From an uncultured Bacteroidales bacterium (lineage in GTDB: Bacteria; Bacteroidota; Bacteroidia; Bacteroidales; UBA932): DNA of 63,398 bases. The position numbers and the translations under genes are program-made. This document shows, one piece after another, positions 33,001 to 41,413 of the stretch (position 1 is the stretch's first letter; each line of letters opens with the position of its first letter). Location: positions 1 to 63,398 of the forward strand of contig CASEBV010000019.1 of the NCBI GenBank assembly GCA_949286415.1. Direction: 5' to 3'. The notes below the pieces were generated by a model. It saw only the letters and a program-made list of their open reading frames with translations, did not search any database and was not told the origin of the DNA.

Positions 33001-33284
33001 CGGCTACAAGAGTCATCTGGCCGAGCGAATGCTCCGACAAAGAGCTTGCCTCCGAGTTCGAGCCGGCGCTCAAGATGATACAGGACAAGAAAATAGATCT
33101 TGTGATAAATATTCCGAAGAACTATACTGCGGAAGAAATGGAGAACGGCTATATGATACGCCGTGCGGCGATAGACTTCAATATACCGCTCATCACCAAT
33201 GCCAGGCTTGCCACAGCCTTCATAAGGGCATTTTGCGCAATGGGCATAGACGACATCAGCATCAAGTCCTGGGACCAGTATTGA
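30045..33284 (+). CDS. carB: carbamoyl-phosphate synthase large subunit
   Basis: 1079 residues, the full normal length. Two homologous ATP-grasp halves are visible: the first from [20 protein letters not shown] with [23 protein letters not shown], the second from [20 protein letters not shown] with [17 protein letters not shown]. The C-terminal MGS-like allosteric domain starts near residue 940. It makes carbamoyl phosphate from bicarbonate, two ATP and ammonia delivered by CarA. It ends in a strong terminator. Confidence 0.96.
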   Translation: [1079 protein letters not shown]

Positions 33285-33322
33285 TGCAGAGCCAGACCAA
33301 AGGGTGCGAATTATAAAAGAAG

Positions 33323-33376
33323 AATCCCTGCCTCAGGATGAGTCAATGTCATCGTAGGCAGGGATTCATTCTTTTT
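33323..33376. terminator. bidirectional terminator after carB
   Basis: AATCCCTGCC (33323-33332) pairs with GGCAGGGATT (33357-33366) around a 24-base loop and is followed by CATTCTTTTT. It separates carB from the convergent TlpA-like gene. The 10-bp arms are identical to part of the terminator at 13749. Confidence 0.75.
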
Positions 33377-33390
33377 AACCTGATGCTGTT

Positions 33391-33990
33391 CTATTCTCCG
33401 AACATCTCGTCCAGCTTCTCGTACAGGGCCGGGTCTTCTCCGAGGAATGCTTCCACGACCTTGCCGTCCGGGGAGATGATGATTTTGCTCGGATATCCCT
33501 GGATGCCGTATTCTACGATGAGCGACTGGTCATATCCGTTGTAGAGATTGGTCCATTCCAGAGCGTATTTCTCAACTCCGGCCTTCCAGGCCTCCTGTGT
33601 CTCGCGGCAGTCTATGCCGACGAATTCAATCTTGTCCGAATATTTCTGATAATATTCCTTCATCTGGGGTATGCCCATCACGCAGTAGCGGCACCATGTG
33701 CCCCAGAAGTCAAGAAGTGCATATTTCCCGCTGAAGTCGGCAAGAGTGACCTCCTTGCCGTCAATGTCAATGAGACTGAAGTCCGGCACCTGATATCCTT
33801 CCGTCATCTTTGCCCAGTTGGCCTTTTTCAGCGCAACCGTATCCGTCACGGCAGCAGTTGAATCCTCCGTCTTTGTCCCGGCATCCTTCTGTCCGCCATC
33901 CTTTTGTCCTGAAGCATTCCTTCCGCCGCAAGATGACACCATCATCACGGCACACAGCGCCATCAGCGCCAGCATCATTCTCCTTTTCAT
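33391..33990 (-). CDS. TlpA/ResA-like thiol-disulfide oxidoreductase lipoprotein
   Basis: 199 residues from MKRRMMLALMALCAV; the lipobox VSSC marks a lipoprotein. A short Gly/Lys/Asp-rich linker (GQKDGGQKDAGTK) precedes a thioredoxin fold with YQVPDFSLIDIDG, the redox pair WGTWCRYC and the cis-Pro region GYPSKIIISPDG. This is the AhpC/TSA-like periplasmic reductase type common in Bacteroidota. It may reduce disulfides of envelope proteins or apocytochromes. The gene is alone, convergent with carB; two 21-bp direct repeats stand upstream. Confidence 0.88.
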   Translation of the reverse strand: MKRRMMLALMALCAVMMVSSCGGRNASGQKDGGQKDAGTKTEDSTAAVTDTVALKKANWAKMTEGYQVPDFSLIDIDGKEVTLADFSGKYALLDFWGTWCRYCVMGIPQMKEYYQKYSDKIEFVGIDCRETQEAWKAGVEKYALEWTNLYNGYDQSLIVEYGIQGYPSKIIISPDGKVVEAFLGEDPALYEKLDEMFGE

Positions 33991-34002
33991 GTTTAGCATT
34001 TA

Positions 34003-34044
34003 TATAATTCTTAGTCCGCGCATTATAATTCTTAATCCGTGGCC
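34003..34044. repeat. two 21-bp spaced direct repeats upstream of the TlpA-like gene
   Basis: TATAATTCTTAGTCCG at 34003 and TATAATTCTTAATCCG at 34024 match at 15 of 16 bases with a period of 21, immediately upstream of the start at 33990. A period of two helical turns suggests a dimeric regulator site. Confidence 0.55.
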
Positions 34045-34283
34045 GTTGGAATGTATTTTTAGTCGCCATCGGGCGCGTTTTTCCTGCATTTTCGCGCCAG
34101 TTGGTATTTTCAAAATGCCGACGGCCACACTTTTGCGGAAAAATCACGGCCGTCGGACCAGTAAACTGCTGTCCATCGGCCATGTCTTATGTCTCCGCCT
34201 ACCGTTGTTTATGTCTCCGCCTGCATGCCTCCGACTCCCAAAGTGAATATCCTCGGCATATATTGCTTTGCATCATTGTTCTG
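34045..34283. other. gene-free stretch with short repeats
   Basis: No convincing gene is seen. It holds a 9-bp inverted repeat (CCGACGGCC at 34118-34126 and GGCCGTCGG at 34148-34156) and two copies of TTATGTCTCCGCCT (34187 and 34209). Together with 34000-34044 and 34284-34386 it forms the longest gene-free stretch of the window. Confidence 0.5.
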
Positions 34284-34386
34284 ACATGGAAGGAGAGTCC
34301 CGGAGGCGTGGCCGCCCGTGGCCTCGTGAACGGGAGGGACCCGCACAAGCGGGAGGGATTTACCTCCGGGCCTCTTCCTTCCATGT
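34284..34386. repeat. large imperfect inverted repeat with two inner hairpins, just after rho
   Basis: The outer arms ACATGGAAGGAGAG-TCCCGGAGG (34284-34306) and CCTCCGGG-CCTCTTCCTTCCATGT (34363-34386) pair over about 22 bp. Inside are two hairpins, CCCGT/ACGGG (34315-34334) and CCCGC-ACAA-GCGGG (34340-34353), each followed by AGGGA. On the minus strand it starts directly after the rho stop codon. There is no T-run, so it is not a classical terminator. Candidates are a structured 3' UTR, a small RNA, or a small mobile repeat; no target duplication was seen. Confidence 0.6.
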
Positions 34387-36252
34387 TTACTGCAATTTGT
34401 CCCCGTTCATAGTTATCAGGAATTCCTCATTGCTCACCGTCTTCTCCAGTCTTGTCTTCAGGAATTCCATCGCTTCGACGGAGTTCATGTCGGCAAGATA
34501 GTTGCGGAGCACCCAGATTCTGTTGCTCTGGTCCGGCGTGTAGAGGAGGTCGTCGCGTCTCGTGCTGCTCAGGGTCACGTCCACTGCAGGGAAGATTCTC
34601 TTGTTCGCAAGTTTTCTGTCAAGCTGGAGTTCCATGTTGCCTGTTCCCTTGAATTCCTCGAAGATCACGTCATCCATCTTCGAGCCTGTGTCGGTGAGGG
34701 CAGTGGCAAGTATTGTGAGCGAGCCCCCGTTCTCGATGTTGCGGGCCGCACCGAAGAATCTCTTCGGCTTGTGGAGGGCATTGGCGTCCACGCCTCCTGA
34801 AAGCACTTTCCCTGATGCCGGCTGGACGGTATTGTATGCTCTGGCAAGCCTTGTTATCGAATCCAGGAAAATCACCACATCATGGCCGCACTCCACCATT
34901 CTCTTTGCCTTTTCAAGCACCATGTTGGCGACCTTCACATGCCTTTCCGCCGGTTCGTCGAAAGTGGAAGCGACGACTTCAGCCTTGACGCTCCTGGCCA
35001 TGTCCGTGACTTCCTCCGGCCTCTCGTCTATGAGAAGTACGATGAGGTATGCTTCCGGATGATTGTCCGCGATGGCGTTGGCAATGGCCTTCAGCAGCAT
35101 TGTCTTTCCGGTCTTAGGCTGGGCTACGATGAGGCCTCTCTGGCCTTTTCCTATCGGAGTGAACATGTCCACGACACGGCATGAGAGATCATTGTGGCCG
35201 TGGCCGAGAAGATTGAATTTCTTGTCAGGGAAGAGCGGAGTGAGGAAATCGAACGGAACCCTGTCCCTGATAAATTCAGGAGTCCTTCCGTTGATATATT
35301 TGATTTTTACAAGCGGAAAATATTTGTCGCCTTCCTTCGGAGGCCTGATTTCTCCGGTGACCGTGTCTCCGGTCTTGAGACCATTGGCCTTGATCTGCCC
35401 TGCTGACACATAGATATCGTCCGGTGAGTTGAGATAGTTGTAGTCTGAAGATCTGAGGAAACCATATCCGTCAGGCATGATTTCAAGCACTCCTGTAGCT
35501 TCGACAACCCCCTCGAATTCTATCTTGTGATACTGGTTCGGCTGTACAGGCAGGTTGTATCTCGGACGCTGCATATTGTTGTTCTGCGGGCCGTTTCTTC
35601 GGTCTTGCTGCCGCGGCTGGAACTTCTGCTGCGGCCTGTCCTGCTGTACCGGTCCGTTCTGAGACTGAATTTCCGGCTCTGCCTGCTCCTGGGGCGAAGT
35701 CTGACTGTCGCTAAGTTCGGTGATTTCCTGTTCCGGGATTACATTCTGCTGGAGCGGCTGCGCATTGACGGCATTTCCCTGCTGTCCTTTCTGGATTCTT
35801 GCCCTTTTCCCTCTGGCCTTTGGCTGCTGCTTTGCAGGGATTTCCTTGTCTGCAGGAGCAGAATCTCCTGATGTCGCGGTGTCTGCACCAGCCGCAGGGG
35901 AAGATGCAGCTTTATCCGCAAGGTTTTTTTCTTCTGCTTTTTTCCGTGGCTTGCGGCCGCGTTTCGCCGGAGCATTCCCGGACTGTGTCTGCAGTGTCTC
36001 AGCCGTGGATTCAGAATTTGCTGCGGTGCTTTCTTCGCCGCTTTCAGCCACAGGAACCGCAACTTTTCTTGGCCTGCCGCGTTTCTTCGGCTTTTCAGGC
36101 TCTTTCTGCGAGTCAATCACAGCTTCTTCGTCAAGAATCTTATACACAAGGTCGTCCTTGCTCATCTTCTTCACTCCTTTAATCTTGAGGTCAGCCGCTA
36201 TGTCACGCAGCTGGTCTTCTCCCATCTCTTTCAGCTCAAAAATCTTATGCAT
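34387..36252 (-). CDS. rho: transcription termination factor Rho with low-complexity insert
   Basis: 621 residues against about 420 in E. coli. A Rho N-terminal helical domain (about 1-45) is followed by some 195 low-complexity residues (about 47-240) rich in Ala, Glu, Gln, Pro and Lys, with AT-hook-like RGRPRK and RGRKPRKK. Next come the cold-shock-like RNA-binding domain ([23 protein letters not shown]) and the ATPase with VAQPKTGKT (Walker A), [20 protein letters not shown] (Walker B) and the Q/R-loop region. The insert is known in Bacteroides Rho, where it is reported to be disordered and to drive condensate formation. Confidence 0.95.
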   Translation of the reverse strand: MHKIFELKEMGEDQLRDIAADLKIKGVKKMSKDDLVYKILDEEAVIDSQKEPEKPKKRGRPRKVAVPVAESGEESTAANSESTAETLQTQSGNAPAKRGRKPRKKAEEKNLADKAASSPAAGADTATSGDSAPADKEIPAKQQPKARGKRARIQKGQQGNAVNAQPLQQNVIPEQEITELSDSQTSPQEQAEPEIQSQNGPVQQDRPQQKFQPRQQDRRNGPQNNNMQRPRYNLPVQPNQYHKIEFEGVVEATGVLEIMPDGYGFLRSSDYNYLNSPDDIYVSAGQIKANGLKTGDTVTGEIRPPKEGDKYFPLVKIKYINGRTPEFIRDRVPFDFLTPLFPDKKFNLLGHGHNDLSCRVVDMFTPIGKGQRGLIVAQPKTGKTMLLKAIANAIADNHPEAYLIVLLIDERPEEVTDMARSVKAEVVASTFDEPAERHVKVANMVLEKAKRMVECGHDVVIFLDSITRLARAYNTVQPASGKVLSGGVDANALHKPKRFFGAARNIENGGSLTILATALTDTGSKMDDVIFEEFKGTGNMELQLDRKLANKRIFPAVDVTLSSTRRDDLLYTPDQSNRIWVLRNYLADMNSVEAMEFLKTRLEKTVSNEEFLITMNGDKLQ

Positions 36253-36400
36253 ATAATAATGAATTTGTCCGATAAGAACGACTGCACCGACGGAAAGATA
36301 CCGCTTTCGCAGCCTGTCTTAAAATCATGTCAAAATTTATCGGAATTGATTCCGGCAAAGTATTGTCCGGATATAAAAGTCTCAATCGATAAGAATCCAT

Positions 36401-36447
36401 TGTGTCCTATGGACACACAAAAATAGTAAAATTTATGTTTGCTGCAA
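36401..36447 (-). promoter_or_regulatory. rho promoter with inverted repeat at the start site
   Basis: Minus strand TTG (36445-36447), 19 bases, then TATTTTTG (36418-36425). Directly downstream lies TGTGTCC-TAT-GGACACA (36401-36417), a perfect 7-bp inverted repeat at the transcription start or the 5' end of the RNA. The remaining 5' leader of about 150 bases, to 36253, contains no other gene. Confidence 0.6.
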
Positions 36448-36479
36448 AAAAAATCAGGACTGATACGCATCAGTTGCCG

Positions 36480-39248
36480 TCAATTGTCCCAGTAACTGTT
36501 GCTCTTCTTGAACCTCAGGAGGTCTGCAAGGGCTGCCGCATTGGCGGCGATCCTGAAGCTCCAGGACTCCCACTGCCCGTTCGGAACCCAAGAGACCTGT
36601 ATGTTGAAGCAGTGCAGGTCGTAGCTGGCGCTCAGCTGCGTCGTGGTCATCTTCATGGCCATAAGGTCAAAACCTGTATTCAGATTTATGTTCAGGGCCG
36701 GAGTTATCTTGACATTTGCCGTCACCCCCAAAGTTTGCGTATGTCTGTGGTTTACAATCAGCTGTCCATTGGAATTCTGGTATGAACGGCTGTAGTTGTA
36801 GGAATAGTTGAGATTGACTGACCATGGGGCATTCGGATTCATGTAATACAGCCATCCTCCCGGAATATATTCTCCTGTCACCGGATGATAGTATATTCTG
36901 GTATAATTGGCTGCAGGAGCATTGTTCCCGCCTCCTCCTGTCGCATTTGAGCCGTCATTCCCGTTGATTTTGCCCTCGCCTGAGAACGAATATGAAATGG
37001 AGGCACTGGCATTTGTCAGCCTGAGCGGCTTGTTCCATCCTTCTGTCTGAACATTGAACTTGTTGATTCTCTGTCCGTTTTCATTGACTGCATACGGGTC
37101 AAAGTTGGCGTTGGCGCTAATGCCGACTTTCCCGAAGACCGATGTGGACATCGTTATCCCGATATTGTTCATGTTCAGAGAGTCCGCAAGGAAATTATAT
37201 CCGGTAGTCAGATTGAGCTGGTCGATGAGCTTTATCTTCTTTGTCCCTTTGCCGGTGGTGTCCCGGAGATCACGGACTTTGGCCTCAAGGTTGTTGCCGA
37301 TTGTCAGGTTCATGCTGGCTGTCTTTCCTTTGCCAGGAGCCGAATATATCTGCCCCTGGTATATGTTGTAGTCCAGGGTCTTCTGCTGTCCGTCGGCATC
37401 CACATAATTCAATGTCCTCCATCCGTTGAAATAAGTCCCTTTTTCAGGGGAGAAATTGAAGGATATGGAAGGAGATATGATGTGCCTTATTGCCTGAATT
37501 TTCCGGTGCTTTCCGAAATTGAAGAGACCGTAGAGCCTCGTGTTGGCCGAAAGGCTCCCGGAATAATTGTGTGTTGCGCCGAATGTCCCGAACTGACCGG
37601 AATCAATCTTCTCCACCTCGTCAGTGACGGGATTGTATTTCTGCTCGGTCTTGCGGAAGAACCAGTTCATGCCGTAGCTGATGCTCGGCGTGAAATTTAT
37701 GTATTTGAAGAGAGTGAACGACGGCAGGCCTATCTGGAAGTTGTGCGTCATTCCGTTCTGGAACTTGTCAAGGAAGCCGGGCTGGTTGAATTCGGATGCC
37801 TTGAAATTTATCTTGTTCTGCAGCGTAGTGCTGTATCCGAGGGAGAAATCCTCATAGAATCTTTTCTTCCCGACCCTGTTCTTCTGCTTGAACGGATAGA
37901 AGCGGCTCACAGAGAATGTTATGTTCGGAAGGGTGAACGAATATGAACTGTCCCTTGAGTTCTGGCTGTGCAGCGCATTGACCGACAGGTTGAACTTGCC
38001 GTTCCAGTTCTTTGAATACGAGATGGATGAAGATATCTGGTTCTGGAGAGCCTCTGTCACATTCGTCGAATTGTATTTGCTGTTTGACGGGCTGGAGAAA
38101 TTGACCGATGCGCTGAATGTAGTGCCGGGCCTTGCCTTTGAGTCCTGCGAATGGCTCCACCTCACGGCAAAGTTCCTTGTCTGGAAAAAGTCCGTGCTCC
38201 CGCGTTCTCCCGTCTGGTCATTGGAGTAGGTGAGGGCGAATGTTCCGGTGCATTTGTAGTTCACCTTATATCTTGAGTTGACGTCCACGGCCCAGGATCC
38301 GAGGGTGTAGATGTCTCCTGTCAGAGACAGGTCAAAATAGTCGCCGATCACAAAATACATTCCGAGATCCCTGAGATAAAAGCCTCTGGCGCTCTCTTCA
38401 CCGAAGGTAGGCATAAGAAGTCCTGTCGCCCTGTCCGGACGTTTCGGGATGAAACCGAACGGAAGTACAATCGGAAACATCGGGACACCTTCCACGACAG
38501 GATATGCCGGGCCGAACACCGTCCTCTGCGAAGGCTTTGTCATTACCTTGGCTGCAGTAAGATGAAGGTAATAATGGGGTTCCTCGCAATCGCAGACCGT
38601 ATATTTTCCCTTTGTTATGTTGATGGACTGGTCAGGCATCATCTTGATGTTTTTGCCGTGCAGGATGCCTTCGGCCTCCTGTGTGACCATGTTGGTGATT
38701 CTTGCTTTTTTCGTGTCGAAATTATAGCGCAGCTCCTCCATCGTATAAGTCTTGCCGGCTTCCTCCATGGTAGGCATGCCTGTAATCACGCCGGCAGTAT
38801 CCTTTGTGCCTCTTGCGAAGACAGTCTTGGTCTGCATGTCGTATTCCATATAGTCGGCGGAAAGCTTCATGTTCCCGTAGGTGACGGTGACATCCCCATA
38901 ATAGTATATCATTCTTTTCCCGTCGGTGAAATCCTCCACGATGGAGTCCCTTGCAGTCGTGAAAGCCGGCATGTCCAGTGAACTTTTGTTCAGGAGAGCG
39001 ACAGAATCCGCCCTTGCGACGGAGTCAGCCCGCGCAGTCGAATCCATCACCGCTCTCATGGAGTCTGATACAGCCACAGTATCCGCGACCTTCTCCGTAT
39101 TGTCGGAGCGGTCTCGCATCCTGTTTCTTCTGGACCGTCTGTCTTCCTGAGATGAAACAGTGAAGGAACTGATGAGCAGGAAAAGAACCGCCACAGCCAC
39201 CAACTTGTCCTTCGCAGCAAATTGCTTCACTTTTCTATATAGAGACAT
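36480..39248 (-). CDS. lptD: LPS assembly outer-membrane protein LptD
   Basis: 922 residues from ATG at 39248; the codon one step upstream is TTG and is not needed. After a signal-anchor-like N terminus and a basic, repeat-rich linker (STARADSVARADSV) comes an OstA/LptA-like domain (YYYGDVTVTYGNMKLSADYMEY) that binds lipopolysaccharide, then a large barrel with many alternating strands ending in RFKKSNSYWDN. It inserts LPS in the outer leaflet with LptE. It faces an amidase gene across a shared palindromic promoter. No other lpt genes are close. Confidence 0.9.
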   Translation of the reverse strand: MSLYRKVKQFAAKDKLVAVAVLFLLISSFTVSSQEDRRSRRNRMRDRSDNTEKVADTVAVSDSMRAVMDSTARADSVARADSVALLNKSSLDMPAFTTARDSIVEDFTDGKRMIYYYGDVTVTYGNMKLSADYMEYDMQTKTVFARGTKDTAGVITGMPTMEEAGKTYTMEELRYNFDTKKARITNMVTQEAEGILHGKNIKMMPDQSINITKGKYTVCDCEEPHYYLHLTAAKVMTKPSQRTVFGPAYPVVEGVPMFPIVLPFGFIPKRPDRATGLLMPTFGEESARGFYLRDLGMYFVIGDYFDLSLTGDIYTLGSWAVDVNSRYKVNYKCTGTFALTYSNDQTGERGSTDFFQTRNFAVRWSHSQDSKARPGTTFSASVNFSSPSNSKYNSTNVTEALQNQISSSISYSKNWNGKFNLSVNALHSQNSRDSSYSFTLPNITFSVSRFYPFKQKNRVGKKRFYEDFSLGYSTTLQNKINFKASEFNQPGFLDKFQNGMTHNFQIGLPSFTLFKYINFTPSISYGMNWFFRKTEQKYNPVTDEVEKIDSGQFGTFGATHNYSGSLSANTRLYGLFNFGKHRKIQAIRHIISPSISFNFSPEKGTYFNGWRTLNYVDADGQQKTLDYNIYQGQIYSAPGKGKTASMNLTIGNNLEAKVRDLRDTTGKGTKKIKLIDQLNLTTGYNFLADSLNMNNIGITMSTSVFGKVGISANANFDPYAVNENGQRINKFNVQTEGWNKPLRLTNASASISYSFSGEGKINGNDGSNATGGGGNNAPAANYTRIYYHPVTGEYIPGGWLYYMNPNAPWSVNLNYSYNYSRSYQNSNGQLIVNHRHTQTLGVTANVKITPALNINLNTGFDLMAMKMTTTQLSASYDLHCFNIQVSWVPNGQWESWSFRIAANAAALADLLRFKKSNSYWDN

Positions 39249-39281
39249 CAATAAATTCTATGCGTTTTGCAGTCTTTTTTA

Positions 39282-39327
39282 TATTTTTGCAAGATGCAAA
39301 AATAAAATTAATTTCATTCAATACCAA
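39282..39327. promoter_or_regulatory. overlapping opposed promoters of lptD and the amidase gene
   Basis: A perfect inverted repeat with 10-bp arms (TATTTTTGCA and its complement) around AGA at 39282-39304 carries a TATTTTTG -7 box on each strand. The minus-strand one has a TTG (39325-39327) exactly 20 bases away, giving a full lptD promoter; this -33 box overlaps the amidase start codon region. The two polymerases cannot occupy the site at once. Confidence 0.65.
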
Positions 39328-40488
39328 ATGAGACACACCGCTTCGGCAGACATAAAAGGGAACAGACTGCTGCTTGCTGCAGTAACTGTTTTGTTCTCCT
39401 TGCTGTCTTTCAATGCAATGGCCCGCCCTCAAGTCCAGTCGCAGCTGAAACTGAAAACTGTTGTGATAGATCCGGGACATGGAGGCAAGGACGCCGGTTG
39501 TGTAAGCCGCGACAAGAAAACATATGAAAAAAATCTCACCTTGTCCATCTCAAAACTTTTAGGGGACAAAATAACAAGGGCTTATCCCGATGTCAAAGTC
39601 ATCTATACCCGTACCACTGACAAATACATCACACTTAACGACAGGGCGGAGATTGCCAACAGAAATCATGCCGACCTTTTTATTTCCATCCATATAAATT
39701 CATTCTCCACCGCATCTCCCAACGGATTCTCGGCACATATCCTCGGCCAGTCCAGCAACAAGAACAGGGATTTGTTCTCATATAACATGGACGTCTGCCG
39801 CAGAGAAAATTCAGTCATCCTTCTTGAAGAGGACTATACCACAAAATACCAGGGATTCGATCCGAATGATCCCGAATCATTCATATTCTTCAATCTGATG
39901 CAGAATGCATTCTATGAACAGAGCCTGCTTTTTGCGGCAGATGTGGAAAAAGAACTTTCGAAAGGCCCGATTACACATAGCCGCGGAATATCTCAGGATC
40001 CGTTCTATGTGCTCTGGAAAACGACAATGCCTGCTGTCCTGCTTGAAATGGGATTCATATCCAATCCTTCCGACCTCAGGATAATGAACTCTGCTTCCGG
40101 CAAGGAGCAGATGGCCACAAGGCTGTTCAATGCATTCAGGACATTCAAGAACAGATATGACGGAAGCGTCGACATTTCGTCAGCAGCGGAAAGCATGGGG
40201 CCGGCAGAAGCATCAGTGCCGGGGAACGAAACAGAGGCATCCGCTGCAGTATCTTCCGGAGTTTCATACGGAGTCCAGATTCTGGTATTGAGCCGTCAGC
40301 TCAAAGACGGAGACAAGGCATTCAAAGGTTATTCTCCCCGGACATACAAGTCCGGAAAAATGTACAAATATGTCGTCGGCAGCTGTTCTTCAGAGAAGGA
40401 AGCCATCGAGACATGGAGAGCCGTGAAAAGAAAATTCCCGGATTCATTCCCTGTGACAGTCAGAGACGGCAAAGTATCACCTCTATAA
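39328..40488 (+). CDS. N-acetylmuramoyl-L-alanine amidase
   Basis: 386 residues from MRHTASADIKGNRLLLAAV, with a signal peptide ending near AMA; the longer frame to 39160 lies inside lptD and its promoter. The zinc amidase_3 domain (about 38-265) has VIDPGHGGKDAG (zinc His), a metal Glu in KTYEKNLTL, SIHINS (zinc His) and LLEMGFISNPSD with the catalytic Glu. The C terminus (VQILVLSRQLKDGDKAFKGY, KYVVGSCSSEKEAI) looks like a SPOR-type peptidoglycan-binding domain. It cuts the peptide from the glycan during cell separation. The MCE gene follows by 13 bases. Confidence 0.9.
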   Translation: MRHTASADIKGNRLLLAAVTVLFSLLSFNAMARPQVQSQLKLKTVVIDPGHGGKDAGCVSRDKKTYEKNLTLSISKLLGDKITRAYPDVKVIYTRTTDKYITLNDRAEIANRNHADLFISIHINSFSTASPNGFSAHILGQSSNKNRDLFSYNMDVCRRENSVILLEEDYTTKYQGFDPNDPESFIFFNLMQNAFYEQSLLFAADVEKELSKGPITHSRGISQDPFYVLWKTTMPAVLLEMGFISNPSDLRIMNSASGKEQMATRLFNAFRTFKNRYDGSVDISSAAESMGPAEASVPGNETEASAAVSSGVSYGVQILVLSRQLKDGDKAFKGYSPRTYKSGKMYKYVVGSCSSEKEAIETWRAVKRKFPDSFPVTVRDGKVSPL

Positions 40489-40501
40489 TATATTAAGGTC
40501 A

Positions 40502-41413
40502 ATGAAAGCATCCAAAGAACTGAAAATAGGAATTTTCGTAACGCTTGTCCTTATCCTCTCGTTTTTCGTCATAAACTTCATGAGGGAAAAGGACTTGTTC
40601 AACAGGGACATTGAATTGTCCGCAAGATATTCCGATGTCTGCGGGCTTTCTTCCTCTGCTCCCGTGTACATAAAAGGATTCAAGGCCGGGACAGTCACAT
40701 CTGTCGGATATGATTCCGCGGCTGGAGAGTTTACGGTGACATGTTCCGTCAGCAAAGACTTCAGGCTGCCGGCAGATACCAGGATGGTGATCTACAGCAC
40801 GGATATTATGGGAAGCAAAGGCATTGACCTTGTCCCGGGAGTCTCAACTGAAATCCTTGATGACGGTGCCTTCATAGCCGGGGAGACCAGGCCTGACCTT
40901 CTGTCGTCGCTCGGCAGCGGAATTGTCCCGCTGACAGGCAAGATTTCATCGGCAATAGACAGCCTCAATGTCACTGTGGCCAACATCAACAATATCCTGG
41001 GAAAAGAGAACAGGGACGGAATCGCATCAGCCCTCAGGCACCTTGACCGCACGATGTCCAATATTGAAAATATTTCCGCAGTACTCGACGGCCGCTCATC
41101 GGAGATTGACGGCCTGATTTCAAATCTCCACAGGGTCTCCGTCTCGCTTACTTCAGTGATGGAAAAGGCTGACACGGCAATGACCGGAATAGGAAATGTC
41201 GCCGCAGCCCTCGATGAAAGCGACATAAAAGGTCTTGTGGCATCCTTCAGGAGTCTCGCCGACTCATTGCAGGATCCGGACGGTACCGTTGGGAAACTTA
41301 TGGCTGACGGAGGCGCATACGATTCTCTTGAGTCACTTCTTACCGACATTGATTCCCTTGTAAGGAAAATTGAAGAAAATCCTAAGAAATATGTACGGAT
41401 ATCCCTCTTCTGA
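40502..41413 (+). CDS. MlaD/MCE domain protein
   Basis: 303 residues with one N-terminal membrane anchor (IGIFVTLVLILSFFVINFM), a single MCE domain (about 40-115; VYIKGFKAGTVTSVGYD, MGSKGIDLVPG) and a helical, likely coiled-coil C-terminal half. Such proteins form hexameric rings that shuttle phospholipids between membranes. The ATPase and permease partners are not adjacent. It is read with the amidase 13 bases upstream, linking two envelope functions. Confidence 0.88.
   Translation: MKASKELKIGIFVTLVLILSFFVINFMREKDLFNRDIELSARYSDVCGLSSSAPVYIKGFKAGTVTSVGYDSAAGEFTVTCSVSKDFRLPADTRMVIYSTDIMGSKGIDLVPGVSTEILDDGAFIAGETRPDLLSSLGSGIVPLTGKISSAIDSLNVTVANINNILGKENRDGIASALRHLDRTMSNIENISAVLDGRSSEIDGLISNLHRVSVSLTSVMEKADTAMTGIGNVAAALDESDIKGLVASFRSLADSLQDPDGTVGKLMADGGAYDSLESLLTDIDSLVRKIEENPKKYVRISLF

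Noticed and set aside
34199..34384. Short reading frames on both strands within the inverted repeat after rho
   Set aside because: They arise from the palindromic sequence and show no protein-like features.
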